A stretch of DNA of 64,000 bases from F22 sp963678855 (GTDB taxonomy: Bacteria > Bacteroidota > Bacteroidia > Bacteroidales > Bacteroidaceae): contig OY787448.1 of the NCBI GenBank assembly GCA_963678855.1, forward strand, positions 2,542,001 through 2,606,000, read 5' to 3'. Position numbers and translations under genes: made by a program. This document shows, one piece after another, positions 16,860 to 24,094 of this stretch. The notes beneath the pieces are model-generated. The model was given only the letters and a program-made list of their open reading frames with translations, ran no database searches and was not told the origin of the DNA. Within the stretch, counting starts at the first letter, position 1. Each line of letters begins with the position of its first letter.

Positions 16860-18485
16860 ATGATTACAGTATCTAACGTATCCGTTCAATTCGGAAAGCG
16901 TGTTCTCTTCAATGAAGTGAACCTCAAATTTACCCATGGTAATATTTACGGTGTTATCGGTGCCAACGGTGCTGGTAAGTCTACATTCCTGCGCACCATT
17001 TATGGTGACTTGGAACCTACTACAGGTAGTATCTCTTTAGGCCCAGGTGAGCGCCTTTCTGTATTGACTCAGGACCACTTTAAGTTCGACGAATTCACTG
17101 TCTTGAACACAGTGATGATGGGTCACTCAGTATTGTGGGACATCATGCAGCAACGAGATGCCTTGTATTCTAAACCAGACTTTAGCGACGAAGACGGTAT
17201 GAAAGTTGCCGAGCTCGAAGAAAAGTTTGCTGAAATGGAAGGCTGGAATGCTGAAAGTGATGCAGCTCAACTTCTTTCTGGTCTGGGTATCAAAGAAGAC
17301 AAGCACTACACGTTGATGTCTGAGCTTTCTGGTAAAGAAAAAGTGAAGGTGATGCTTGCACAAGCTTTGTTTGGTGAACCAGACAACTTGCTTCTTGATG
17401 AGCCTACCAATGACTTGGATATGGAGACTATCGTATGGCTAGAAGAATATCTTTCAAACTTCGAAAGCACAGTCCTAGTTGTCTCTCACGACCGTCACTT
17501 CCTTGATGAAGTGTGTACGCATACTGTCGATATCGATTACGGTAAAATCAACATGTTTGCTGGTAACTACAGCTTCTGGTACGAATCAAGCCAGCTAGCT
17601 CTTCGTCAGCAACAAAATCAAAAGGCTAAGGCTGAGGAAAAGAAAAAGGAATTGGAAGAATTTATCCGCCGATTCTCTGCCAATGCAGCGAAGTCTAAGC
17701 AAACAACATCTCGTAAGAAGATGCTTGAGAAGCTTAACGTCGAAGAAATTAAGCCATCTAGCCGTAAGTATCCAGGAATCATCTTCCAAATGGATCGCGA
17801 TCCAGGTAATCAAATCCTTGAAGTTTCTGGCTTGAAAGCCTCTACCGACGAAGGTGAAGTACTATTCGACGATGTGAACTTCAATGTAGAAAAAGACGAC
17901 AAGATTGTCTTTATCTCTCGTAACCCTCGTGCCATGACAGCGTTCTTTGAGATTATCAACGATAACCGCAAGCCAGACGCAGGTCACCACAAGTGGGGTG
18001 TAACCATCACATCAGCATACCTACCAGTAGATAATACCAAGTTCTTCCAAAACGACTTGAACCTAGTAGACTGGTTGTCACAACACGGTGAAGGTAATGA
18101 AGTATACATGAAGAGCTTCCTAGGCCGTATGTTGTTCTCTGGTGAGGATGTATTGAAGAAGGCACACGTCCTTTCAGGGGGTGAGAAGATGCGTTGTATG
18201 ATTGCACGTATGCAACTGAAAAACGCCAACTGTCTTGTACTAGATACTCCAACCAACCACTTGGACTTGGAATCTATTCAAGCCTTCAATAACAACTTGA
18301 AGTTGTACAAGGGTAACGTCTTGTTCTCGAGTCATGACCACGCCTTTATTCAATCGGTAGCCAATCGTATTATCGAATTGACACCAGCTGGTATCATTGA
18401 TAAGATGATGACATACGATGAGTATATCACGTCTGAAGCAGTTGCTGAAACTCGTCGTCGAATGTATGGCGATCCAGAAATGTAA
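16860..18485 (+). CDS. ABC-F family ATPase with degenerate second nucleotide-binding domain
   Basis: This 541-aa soluble protein has two ABC domains joined by a charged linker (about 240-300), the layout of ABC-F ribosome-associated factors. Domain 1 is complete: Walker A GANGAGKST (34-42), signature LSGKEK (variant) and Walker B LLLDEPTND. Domain 2 lacks a Walker A: FISRNPRAMTAF stands where GxxGxGKST is expected (about 350-361). Its Walker B reads LVLDTPTNHLD, with Thr replacing the catalytic Glu, although the signature LSGGEK is intact. So only one site seems able to hydrolyse ATP. The closest shape is the Uup/YbiT-like group. A TATCTTTG box (16818-16825) may be its -7 element. Confidence 0.88.
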   Translation: MITVSNVSVQFGKRVLFNEVNLKFTHGNIYGVIGANGAGKSTFLRTIYGDLEPTTGSISLGPGERLSVLTQDHFKFDEFTVLNTVMMGHSVLWDIMQQRDALYSKPDFSDEDGMKVAELEEKFAEMEGWNAESDAAQLLSGLGIKEDKHYTLMSELSGKEKVKVMLAQALFGEPDNLLLDEPTNDLDMETIVWLEEYLSNFESTVLVVSHDRHFLDEVCTHTVDIDYGKINMFAGNYSFWYESSQLALRQQQNQKAKAEEKKKELEEFIRRFSANAAKSKQTTSRKKMLEKLNVEEIKPSSRKYPGIIFQMDRDPGNQILEVSGLKASTDEGEVLFDDVNFNVEKDDKIVFISRNPRAMTAFFEIINDNRKPDAGHHKWGVTITSAYLPVDNTKFFQNDLNLVDWLSQHGEGNEVYMKSFLGRMLFSGEDVLKKAHVLSGGEKMRCMIARMQLKNANCLVLDTPTNHLDLESIQAFNNNLKLYKGNVLFSSHDHAFIQSVANRIIELTPAGIIDKMMTYDEYITSEAVAETRRRMYGDPEM

Positions 18486-18550
18486 TTGATCAATTAGTAT
18501 CTTATTATAGATAATATTGGTCGTGTAGACTGCCAATATATTGTACTTAA

Positions 18551-18607
18551 AACTCGCTATAAAAGCAATGGGAGTTCTTAAAACTTCCTTCGCTTTTATA
18601 GCGAGTT
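18551..18607 (+). terminator. Long bidirectional hairpin terminator
   Basis: Two 16-bp arms (aactcgctataaaagc at 18551-18566 and its exact complement at 18592-18607) enclose a smaller inner stem (agtt/aact). The right arm runs into tttatttgttt. It ends the ABC-F transcript; its right edge abuts the ogt promoter. Confidence 0.8.
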
Positions 18608-18609
18608 TA

Positions 18610-18641
18610 TTTGTTTGCGTTAGTGAAATTTGGTATATTTG
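18610..18641 (+). promoter_or_regulatory. ogt promoter giving a leaderless or near-leaderless mRNA
   Basis: TTTG (18610-18613), 20 bp, TATATTTG (18634-18641): near-perfect. The start ATG is at 18646-18648, only 4 bp after the box, so the predicted transcription start falls at or within the start codon. Confidence 0.7.
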
Positions 18642-18645
18642 CGAT

Positions 18646-19203
18646 ATGAACAATAAGATTCCGCCTGAAAAGGCTATATATATACAAGATATAAAGTCTC
18701 CTATTGGTACATTGGGAGCATTAGTTACCGACGATCATTTAGTTTTCTTGCAATTTAAAGATGCTGTACACTTTGATCGTGATTTGAAAAAATGTAAGCA
18801 CTTACTGCGCAAAGAGTTGGTTGAAGAGACTCATCCTATTTTCGACACCCTTCAATCACAATTAAACGAGTACTTTGCGGGTGAAAGAAAAGCTTTTGAT
18901 ATACCAGTTGAGTTTGTTGGTTCCCCATTTCAACGCCGAGTATGGCAGGTTTTGGCCGATGTTCCTTATGGAGAAACTTTTTCCTATACAGAGCAGGCTG
19001 AAAGATGCGGACAGTCTAGTGCTGTGCGCGCTGTAGCTAGTGCTGTGGCTTTGAATAAGGTACTGATTATCGTGCCGTGTCATCGTATTATCTCAAGTGA
19101 TGGACAGACAGGAGGCTACTCAGGTGGTACCAATAGAAAACAGCATTTGTTGCAACTAGAGGGTTCGAAGGAAGAAAGCGAACAATTGCTACAAATGTGG
19201 TAA
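18646..19203 (+). CDS. ogt: Methylated-DNA-protein cysteine methyltransferase
   Basis: This 185-aa suicide repair protein takes the methyl group from O6-methylguanine onto Cys145 in the VPCHR motif, followed by the expected GGYSGGTNRK loop. The N-terminal Ada/Ogt-type alpha/beta domain covers about 1-95; the catalytic winged-helix domain starts with GSPFQRRVWQVLADVPYGET. I start at MNNKIPPEK (18646), because a longer in-frame reading to 18541 runs back through the terminator and promoter. It stops 29 bp before tpx, which suggests a stress-repair operon. Confidence 0.93.
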   Translation: MNNKIPPEKAIYIQDIKSPIGTLGALVTDDHLVFLQFKDAVHFDRDLKKCKHLLRKELVEETHPIFDTLQSQLNEYFAGERKAFDIPVEFVGSPFQRRVWQVLADVPYGETFSYTEQAERCGQSSAVRAVASAVALNKVLIIVPCHRIISSDGQTGGYSGGTNRKQHLLQLEGSKEESEQLLQMW

Positions 19204-19232
19204 AGAAAAAGATTATTAATAATAAATACACT

Positions 19233-19748
19233 ATGATTATGAAAAGAAATGATTTACATGTGACTTTTAAAGGCAATCCTATTGATATATTAGGTGCCAA
19301 GGTCTCTGTGGGTGATAAAGCCCCAGATTTTGAGATATTGAATAGCAAGTTGCAACCAGTGAAGTTGTCTGATTATGCAGGCAATAAAGTTGTTATCGCT
19401 GTTTATCCGTCTGTTGATACTCCAGTATGTGCGGCACAGAATCGCCGATTCAATGCTGAAGCCGATAAGATGGATGATGTAGTCGTACTATCTATCTCAT
19501 GCGACCTTCCTTTTGCACAAGCACGTTTTTGTGCAGCTGAAGGTCTAGAGAGTATTATTACACTAAGCGACCATCGTACACTAGATTTTGGTATGAAATA
19601 CGGTTTTGTTCTTGAGCCACTTCGTCTATTGGCTCGTGGTACAGTGATTGTCGATGCCAAAGGTATCGTTCAATACGTAGAACATTGCAGTGAAGTCACA
19701 GACGAGCCTGATTACGATAAGGCTATGGACGTATTAAAGAGCCTGTAA
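19233..19748 (+). CDS. tpx: Thiol peroxidase
   Basis: This 171-aa atypical 2-Cys peroxiredoxin reduces hydroperoxides using thioredoxin. Peroxidatic Cys66 is in PSVDTPVCAAQNRRF and resolving Cys100 in ARFCAAEGL; the 34-residue spacing equals that of E. coli Tpx. The Tpx-specific DLPFAQARFC stretch is present. Start chosen at ATGATTATGAAAAG; the second Met, two codons on, is also possible. Likely co-transcribed with ogt. Confidence 0.95.
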   Translation: MIMKRNDLHVTFKGNPIDILGAKVSVGDKAPDFEILNSKLQPVKLSDYAGNKVVIAVYPSVDTPVCAAQNRRFNAEADKMDDVVVLSISCDLPFAQARFCAAEGLESIITLSDHRTLDFGMKYGFVLEPLRLLARGTVIVDAKGIVQYVEHCSEVTDEPDYDKAMDVLKSL

Positions 19749-19807
19749 GAAATAGTGAAGATAATCCCTAGTGATACTTTACGAGAGAGAATATTCTACA
19801 GGTGTAT

Positions 19808-19833
19808 AGAGCAGGAGCGGAGGTTCCTGCTCT
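19808..19833 (+). terminator. Terminator of ogt-tpx
   Basis: agagcagga pairs with tcctgctct around gcggaggt and is followed by tccttgtgttt, a moderate T tail, 60 bp past the tpx stop. Confidence 0.65.
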
Positions 19834-19876
19834 TCCTTGTGTTTAAGTAATTTAGTTCAATTTATTCCCATCCCTC

Positions 19877-20218
19877 GTGATTCAAACTCTCATTCATTAC
19901 TCTTTGCATCTCATAGCCCCTTTAGCTATAGCCTACATCTTCTACCGTGATAATTGGAAGATGAGCTACTTGATTCTGCTCGCCACCATGCTAGTAGATC
20001 TTGATCACCTGTTGGCCACACCCATCTTCGACCCCAATAGATGCAGTCTGGGTTTTCACCCCTTGCACACGGGATATGCTATATTAGTGTATATAGCTTT
20101 GCTGTTTTTCAAACACCCATATCGCCTTATAGGAATAGGGCTCTTGTTTCATATGTTTACCGATGTGGTAGATGCCTATCTATCTGGATTTCACATATCA
20201 TTTATGACCTTTTGGTAA
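19877..20218 (+). CDS. Small integral membrane protein, DUF6122-like
   Basis: This 113-aa protein has four hydrophobic segments and a set of polar residues typical of a metal-dependent membrane hydrolase-like family: DLDH (about 41-44), HPLHTGY (about 61-67) and HMFTDVVDA (about 92-100). It resembles DUF6122 of Bacteroidetes. It begins with GTG, with no good ATG until residue 29. Function unknown; the His/Asp pattern recalls YdjM/LexA-regulated membrane hydrolases (inference). Confidence 0.7.
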   Translation: MIQTLIHYSLHLIAPLAIAYIFYRDNWKMSYLILLATMLVDLDHLLATPIFDPNRCSLGFHPLHTGYAILVYIALLFFKHPYRLIGIGLLFHMFTDVVDAYLSGFHISFMTFW

Positions 20219-20276
20219 CATTTTTGTCACACTTGTGCAATATGAGCGTTAAAATGTTTTATATCAGACGTTGATA

Positions 20277-20308
20277 TTTGGGAGTCTCGATATTTTCAAT
20301 TAAGTTTG
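20277..20308 (+). promoter_or_regulatory. Promoter of the PspC-domain gene
   Basis: TTTG (20277-20280), 20 bp, TAAGTTTG (20301-20308): full match to the Bacteroidetes consensus; predicted leader about 76 nt. Confidence 0.7.
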
Positions 20309-20391
20309 CGTCAACAATTTGGGTACTCTTTTTATGCAATATGAGTACTTATGAAGAAAATAGAGGAACTTAAATCTATAGAGAGGTTGAT

Positions 20392-20568
20392 ATGAACAGA
20401 TTAAAATTGTCAGACAACAAGAAGATTGCTGGCGTATGCGGTGGACTAGCCGAATATTTTGGAATTGATCCAACAGTCGTACGTGCGATATTCTTAATCG
20501 GAGTTTTGTGTTTTGGTGTAGGACTACTTCCTTATATCATTTTGTGGCTGGTTATGCCATCCAGATAA
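20392..20568 (+). CDS. PspC-domain mini-protein (58 aa)
   Basis: The protein starts MNRLKLSDNKKIAGVCGG and is a stand-alone PspC domain: an amphipathic N-terminus with GVCGGLAEYFGIDPTVVR, then one long hydrophobic stretch (about 31-56) ending in LVMPSR. PspC domains sit in the inner membrane and take part in envelope-stress sensing. In many Bacteroidetes a PadR regulator gene lies next to it; none is here. The start is fixed by the upstream promoter and by the early KLSDNKKIAGVCGG, typical of the family's first residues. Confidence 0.85.
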   Translation: MNRLKLSDNKKIAGVCGGLAEYFGIDPTVVRAIFLIGVLCFGVGLLPYIILWLVMPSR

Positions 20569-20603
20569 GGACAGTCATTTATCCTTAAAACATAGAAAAC
20601 GCC

Positions 20604-21572
20604 GTGAACCACAAGACGAGAATTGTAGTACTAGAAGGTGCTGAATTGAACCCCGGAGATCTTTCGTGGGAAGATTTTTATGCGCTTGGTGATGTCACAA
20701 TCTTTGACAATACTACCCCCGACCAATTTATAGAGAGAGCCGCAGGCGCTGAAGTCGTTGTTATCAATAAACTAGTTGTTGATGATGCACTCTTAAACCA
20801 GCTTCCAAGCCTGAAATATATCGCAGTTTCCGCTACAGGATTTAATATCGTAGATACAGAAGCTGCAAGAAGACGCAACATCCTTGTCAGCAACATTCCA
20901 GTGTACAGTACCGAATCTGTAACACAAATGGTTTTTGCTCATCTCCTGAATATTACTACCCAAGTAGCCAAGCATAACAACCTAGTCAAAGCTGGTGAAT
21001 GGCAGCGCAGAGGTACTTTTAGCTTTACTGATGGCACCAACTTTGAGTTGTGCGGCATGACTATGGGGATTCTAGGATTTGGACATATAGGTCAAGCAGT
21101 TGCTAGAATAGCCCAGAGTTTTGGCCTGCGAGTGATGGCCTATACAAGCAAAGAACAAAGCCAATTGCCAGAAGGTATAGCCAAAGCTTCAAACTTAAAG
21201 GAATTCTTTCAAGCAAATCAGATATTGACTCTCCATTGCCCATTGACTAAGACCACAGAGCATATTATCAATGCAGAGAATCTGGCTTTGATGCCTGAGG
21301 GAGCGATATTGATCAATACAGGACGCGGAGGACTTGTTGACGAACAAGCCTTGGCAAAAGCATTGACCAATCAGCATTTACTAGCTGCTGGACTCGATGT
21401 TCTGAGCACAGAGCCACCAGCAGAAGACAATCCTTTACTGCACGTGGCCAATTGTTTTATCACGCCACACAACGCATGGGCTACGCAACAAGCCCGAAAG
21501 CGTTTAGTAGATATTTTGGTGGACAACATCAAGGGGTATACCTACGGAACTCCACAAAATATAGTCAATTAA
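20604..21572 (+). CDS. D-2-hydroxyacid dehydrogenase
   Basis: This 322-aa NAD-dependent oxidoreductase reduces a 2-oxoacid such as hydroxypyruvate or glyoxylate. The Rossmann motif GFGHIGQAV is at about 157-165. The catalytic triad is complete: Arg241 (NTGRGG), Glu270 (STEPP) and His289 (TPHNAW). The latter sequence resembles the glycerate dehydrogenase branch (PHNAW rather than PHIGG). It starts with GTG 35 bp after the PspC gene. The exact substrate cannot be told from sequence. Confidence 0.9.
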   Translation: MNHKTRIVVLEGAELNPGDLSWEDFYALGDVTIFDNTTPDQFIERAAGAEVVVINKLVVDDALLNQLPSLKYIAVSATGFNIVDTEAARRRNILVSNIPVYSTESVTQMVFAHLLNITTQVAKHNNLVKAGEWQRRGTFSFTDGTNFELCGMTMGILGFGHIGQAVARIAQSFGLRVMAYTSKEQSQLPEGIAKASNLKEFFQANQILTLHCPLTKTTEHIINAENLALMPEGAILINTGRGGLVDEQALAKALTNQHLLAAGLDVLSTEPPAEDNPLLHVANCFITPHNAWATQQARKRLVDILVDNIKGYTYGTPQNIVN

Positions 21573-21619
21573 GCAATCAAGCAATCAATTATAAGTCGTT
21601 ACATACATGATATAGAATT

Positions 21620-22324
21620 ATGGTAGAAAGGTTATTATTTTACGAGAGAGAACTCTTCTTGCTGCTCAATAAACCACACAGTCCGCAGCTTGATACTATT
21701 ATGCTCTTGCATTCACAGACATTGATCTGGGCACCGCTTTTGATGCTGATGCTCTATCTGCTATTTATGAAGCGTGCACATGTGAAACAAGGTCTTCTGG
21801 TCCTTATGCTTATTGTTATTGTAATCGCTTTGTGTGACCAGTTTGCTTCTGGATTGTGCAAGCCATTATTTGCTAGACTACGTCCGACGCATCACCCCTC
21901 TTTCTTTAATATAGTAGAGACAGTGCATGGTTATCGTGGAGGACGCTTAGGATTTATATCTTCTCATGCCTGCATTAGCTTTGGCTTTGCCACTTTTGTA
22001 GCGCGTATCTTTAAGAACAAATACTTTACATTTGTCTTGTTCTTATGGGCCACCATCAATGCCTATTCGAGAATCTATCTTGGAGTTCACTTTGTCAGCG
22101 ATGTCGTTTTAGGTGCCGTAGCTGGCATGGTTATTGGTCGACTTTGCTCTAAGAGCTTGTGCCCATTCGCACATTATATCTTTAAACTTACGGATGTCGC
22201 CGAGCATCAAACTCACTTGCTCCTCAATAAACATTCCGAACGCTATTTAGCCTTTGGCCTGCAAGCCACCTTCTTGATCATCGTCTTATTCTCCCAGTCA
22301 TTATTAACCCTGCTCGGGAAGTAA
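21620..22324 (+). CDS. PAP2-family membrane phosphatase
   Basis: This 234-aa protein with about five or six membrane helices has the three phosphatase motifs: K81...RLRP (to 89), SSHA (114-117; the usual PSGH with Ser replacing Pro-Gly) and SRIYLGVHFVSD (150-161), which includes Arg151, His157 and Asp161. Such enzymes remove phosphate from undecaprenyl pyrophosphate, phosphatidylglycerol phosphate or lipid A. The substrate is open. It ends at a strong hairpin shared with the convergent esterase gene. Confidence 0.88.
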   Translation: MVERLLFYERELFLLLNKPHSPQLDTIMLLHSQTLIWAPLLMLMLYLLFMKRAHVKQGLLVLMLIVIVIALCDQFASGLCKPLFARLRPTHHPSFFNIVETVHGYRGGRLGFISSHACISFGFATFVARIFKNKYFTFVLFLWATINAYSRIYLGVHFVSDVVLGAVAGMVIGRLCSKSLCPFAHYIFKLTDVAEHQTHLLLNKHSERYLAFGLQATFLIIVLFSQSLLTLLGK

Positions 22325-22337
22325 GTACAGTATACAT

Positions 22338-22379
22338 AACAACTGCCGCCTTATCATCGTAGATAAGGCGGCAGTTGTT
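22338..22379. terminator. Bidirectional terminator between PAP2 and esterase genes
   Basis: A perfect 18-bp stem (aacaactgccgccttatc and its complement) with a 6-nt loop lies between two convergent genes. It is flanked by AT-rich sequence on both sides. Confidence 0.85.
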
Positions 22380-22417
22380 ATAATATATGGTTAAGTGTAT
22401 AGCGTGTCATCCATGCT

Positions 22418-23269
22418 CTAACGCTTGATATATTTAGGGTGAGCACCAGCAAAGAAGTTGCGCTCAAACAATAGATGGTACTCCAACGCATTGCACCAAT
22501 ACTCCCAATTATGCCCACCAGGACGACTTATATAATCGTGAGAAATCTTTCTTGCCAACAACTCAGCATGCAACTTGCAGTTTACGCCATAGAAGAAATC
22601 ATCTGTACCACAATCTACCAAAATAGCCGTGCGTTTATCCACAACTTTATCCAGCTGATTCATTACACTATGAGCTTCCCAACGTGCTGGATACTCATCC
22701 TTAGTACCCAATAGTTTACTCATTTTCCAAGAAGTAGGAAAAGGACGGATATCCACACCACCACTCATAGCCGTGGCACAGCCATACACCTCTGGATGAC
22801 GAAAACCTAGATACAAAGCCCCTTGTCCACCCATACTCAACCCCGTAATGGCGCGACTATTACGATGAGTACGTGTAGGATAATGACTATCTACATAGCT
22901 CACCAGTTCTTTAGAAATAAACGTCTCAAACTGCGATTCCGCATTGATAGGTGAGTCCCAATACCAGCTATTCTCCCCATCAGGACAGATAATAATCATC
23001 CCATATTGTTCAGCTAGTTCAGGCAAATGAGGACATTTAGAGATCCAATCTTTTTCACATCCCGAATACCCATGTAATAGATACAGAGTAGGATAGGGCG
23101 TTTCCGCAGAAGCCCCATCAGGTATAATAGCCACCACAGGAATCGCACGATTCATCTTGGCACTATGTACCTGTAAGCTGTCTACTCGCGATGCAAATAA
23201 TTGCCCAGTTGCACAAATAAGCAGCACAAAGCTAAGCCATATAGTTTTGATTGTTTGAGTGTGTTTCAT
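22418..23269 (-). CDS. Secreted esterase (esterase D/feruloyl-esterase-like)
   Basis: This 283-aa alpha/beta hydrolase has a signal peptide (cut near ATGQLFA-SR, residue 27). The nucleophile Ser145 is in GLSMGGQGA, with acid Asp223 or Asp224 (CGTDDFF) and His253 (GGHNWEYW). The oxyanion region YLLHGYSGCEKDW is conserved. Its relatives include tributyrin esterases, S-formylglutathione hydrolases and acetyl/feruloyl esterases. With a signal peptide it acts in the periplasm or outside, perhaps deacylating glycans. Confidence 0.88.
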   Translation of the reverse strand: MKHTQTIKTIWLSFVLLICATGQLFASRVDSLQVHSAKMNRAIPVVAIIPDGASAETPYPTLYLLHGYSGCEKDWISKCPHLPELAEQYGMIIICPDGENSWYWDSPINAESQFETFISKELVSYVDSHYPTRTHRNSRAITGLSMGGQGALYLGFRHPEVYGCATAMSGGVDIRPFPTSWKMSKLLGTKDEYPARWEAHSVMNQLDKVVDKRTAILVDCGTDDFFYGVNCKLHAELLARKISHDYISRPGGHNWEYWCNALEYHLLFERNFFAGAHPKYIKR

Positions 23270-23289
23270 ATATCTTATAATAACGTGTT

Positions 23290-23961
23290 TTATTTATTCT
23301 GTGCCTCCTCTTGTCTAGACTTTACACTTGGAGGTGCTGTCACATTAGGATCTTTATGATGCACCAATACAGGCAGACACCACTGATATCTTACCGCCAA
23401 ATAACGCGTACCCAGTACCACAAGTGCACACACGATCTGGCAGATAAGTTCGTTGACATGCACAGCCGAAAGCACCCACCAAGCCAATCCACCATTGATA
23501 CACGCCACCGCATACACCTCCTTGTGAAAGATAAGCGGAATCTCATTGATCAAGACATCACGTATGATACCCCCAGCCACACCAGAGATCGTCCCCATAA
23601 TGATAGCCACCCAGATAGAAAACTCTAGATCGAGCGTCTTCTGCATCCCGACCACCATAAACAAAGCCAGCCCCAAGGTATCAAACCAAAAGAACGTATT
23701 GTTCAGATGCACCAGCGTGCGGCTAAAGAAAACCACCCAAGCCAAGGACAGCGCACCACAAATAAGATAGATAGGGTTGTCCATCCAGAAAGGAGTCACA
23801 TCCAGCAGGAGATCACGGATAGTCCCCCCACCGATAGCCGTAGCCATACCGACTACAAAAGCCCCAAACCAGTCAAACTCTTTGGCTGATGCAAGGCGTA
23901 TGCCACTAATGGCAAACGCAATTGTTCCGAAGAACTCGATTATATCTACAAAACTAGGCAT
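23290..23961 (-). CDS. TRIC/UPF0126-family membrane channel
   Basis: This 223-aa protein has two similar halves, each with three helices: AFAISGIRLA...GTIRDLLL, then a second repeat with SGVAGGIIRDVLINEIP. This is the UPF0126 (YicG-like) duplication, homologous to trimeric intracellular cation channels; some members are reported to transport glycine. It begins 329 bp before the bend of the divergent DUF5686 gene and lies 20 bp upstream of the esterase gene, so the two are probably co-transcribed. Confidence 0.9.
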   Translation of the reverse strand: MPSFVDIIEFFGTIAFAISGIRLASAKEFDWFGAFVVGMATAIGGGTIRDLLLDVTPFWMDNPIYLICGALSLAWVVFFSRTLVHLNNTFFWFDTLGLALFMVVGMQKTLDLEFSIWVAIIMGTISGVAGGIIRDVLINEIPLIFHKEVYAVACINGGLAWWVLSAVHVNELICQIVCALVVLGTRYLAVRYQWCLPVLVHHKDPNVTAPPSVKSRQEEAQNK

Positions 23962-24094
23962 ATACTCTTCTAAAGGTCATAAATAACAACGAAATGTCGA
24001 TTTTGGTGCAAAGAAACAAATTAATCCCGAAAAAATCACTATTTTTGGCCTGATTATTGTGTCTTAATTTCTACATCTTGAATTAATATATCAA

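Noticed and set aside
18240..18653. 137-residue minus-strand frame
   Set aside because: Antisense to ABC-F and across the long hairpin; no independent support.
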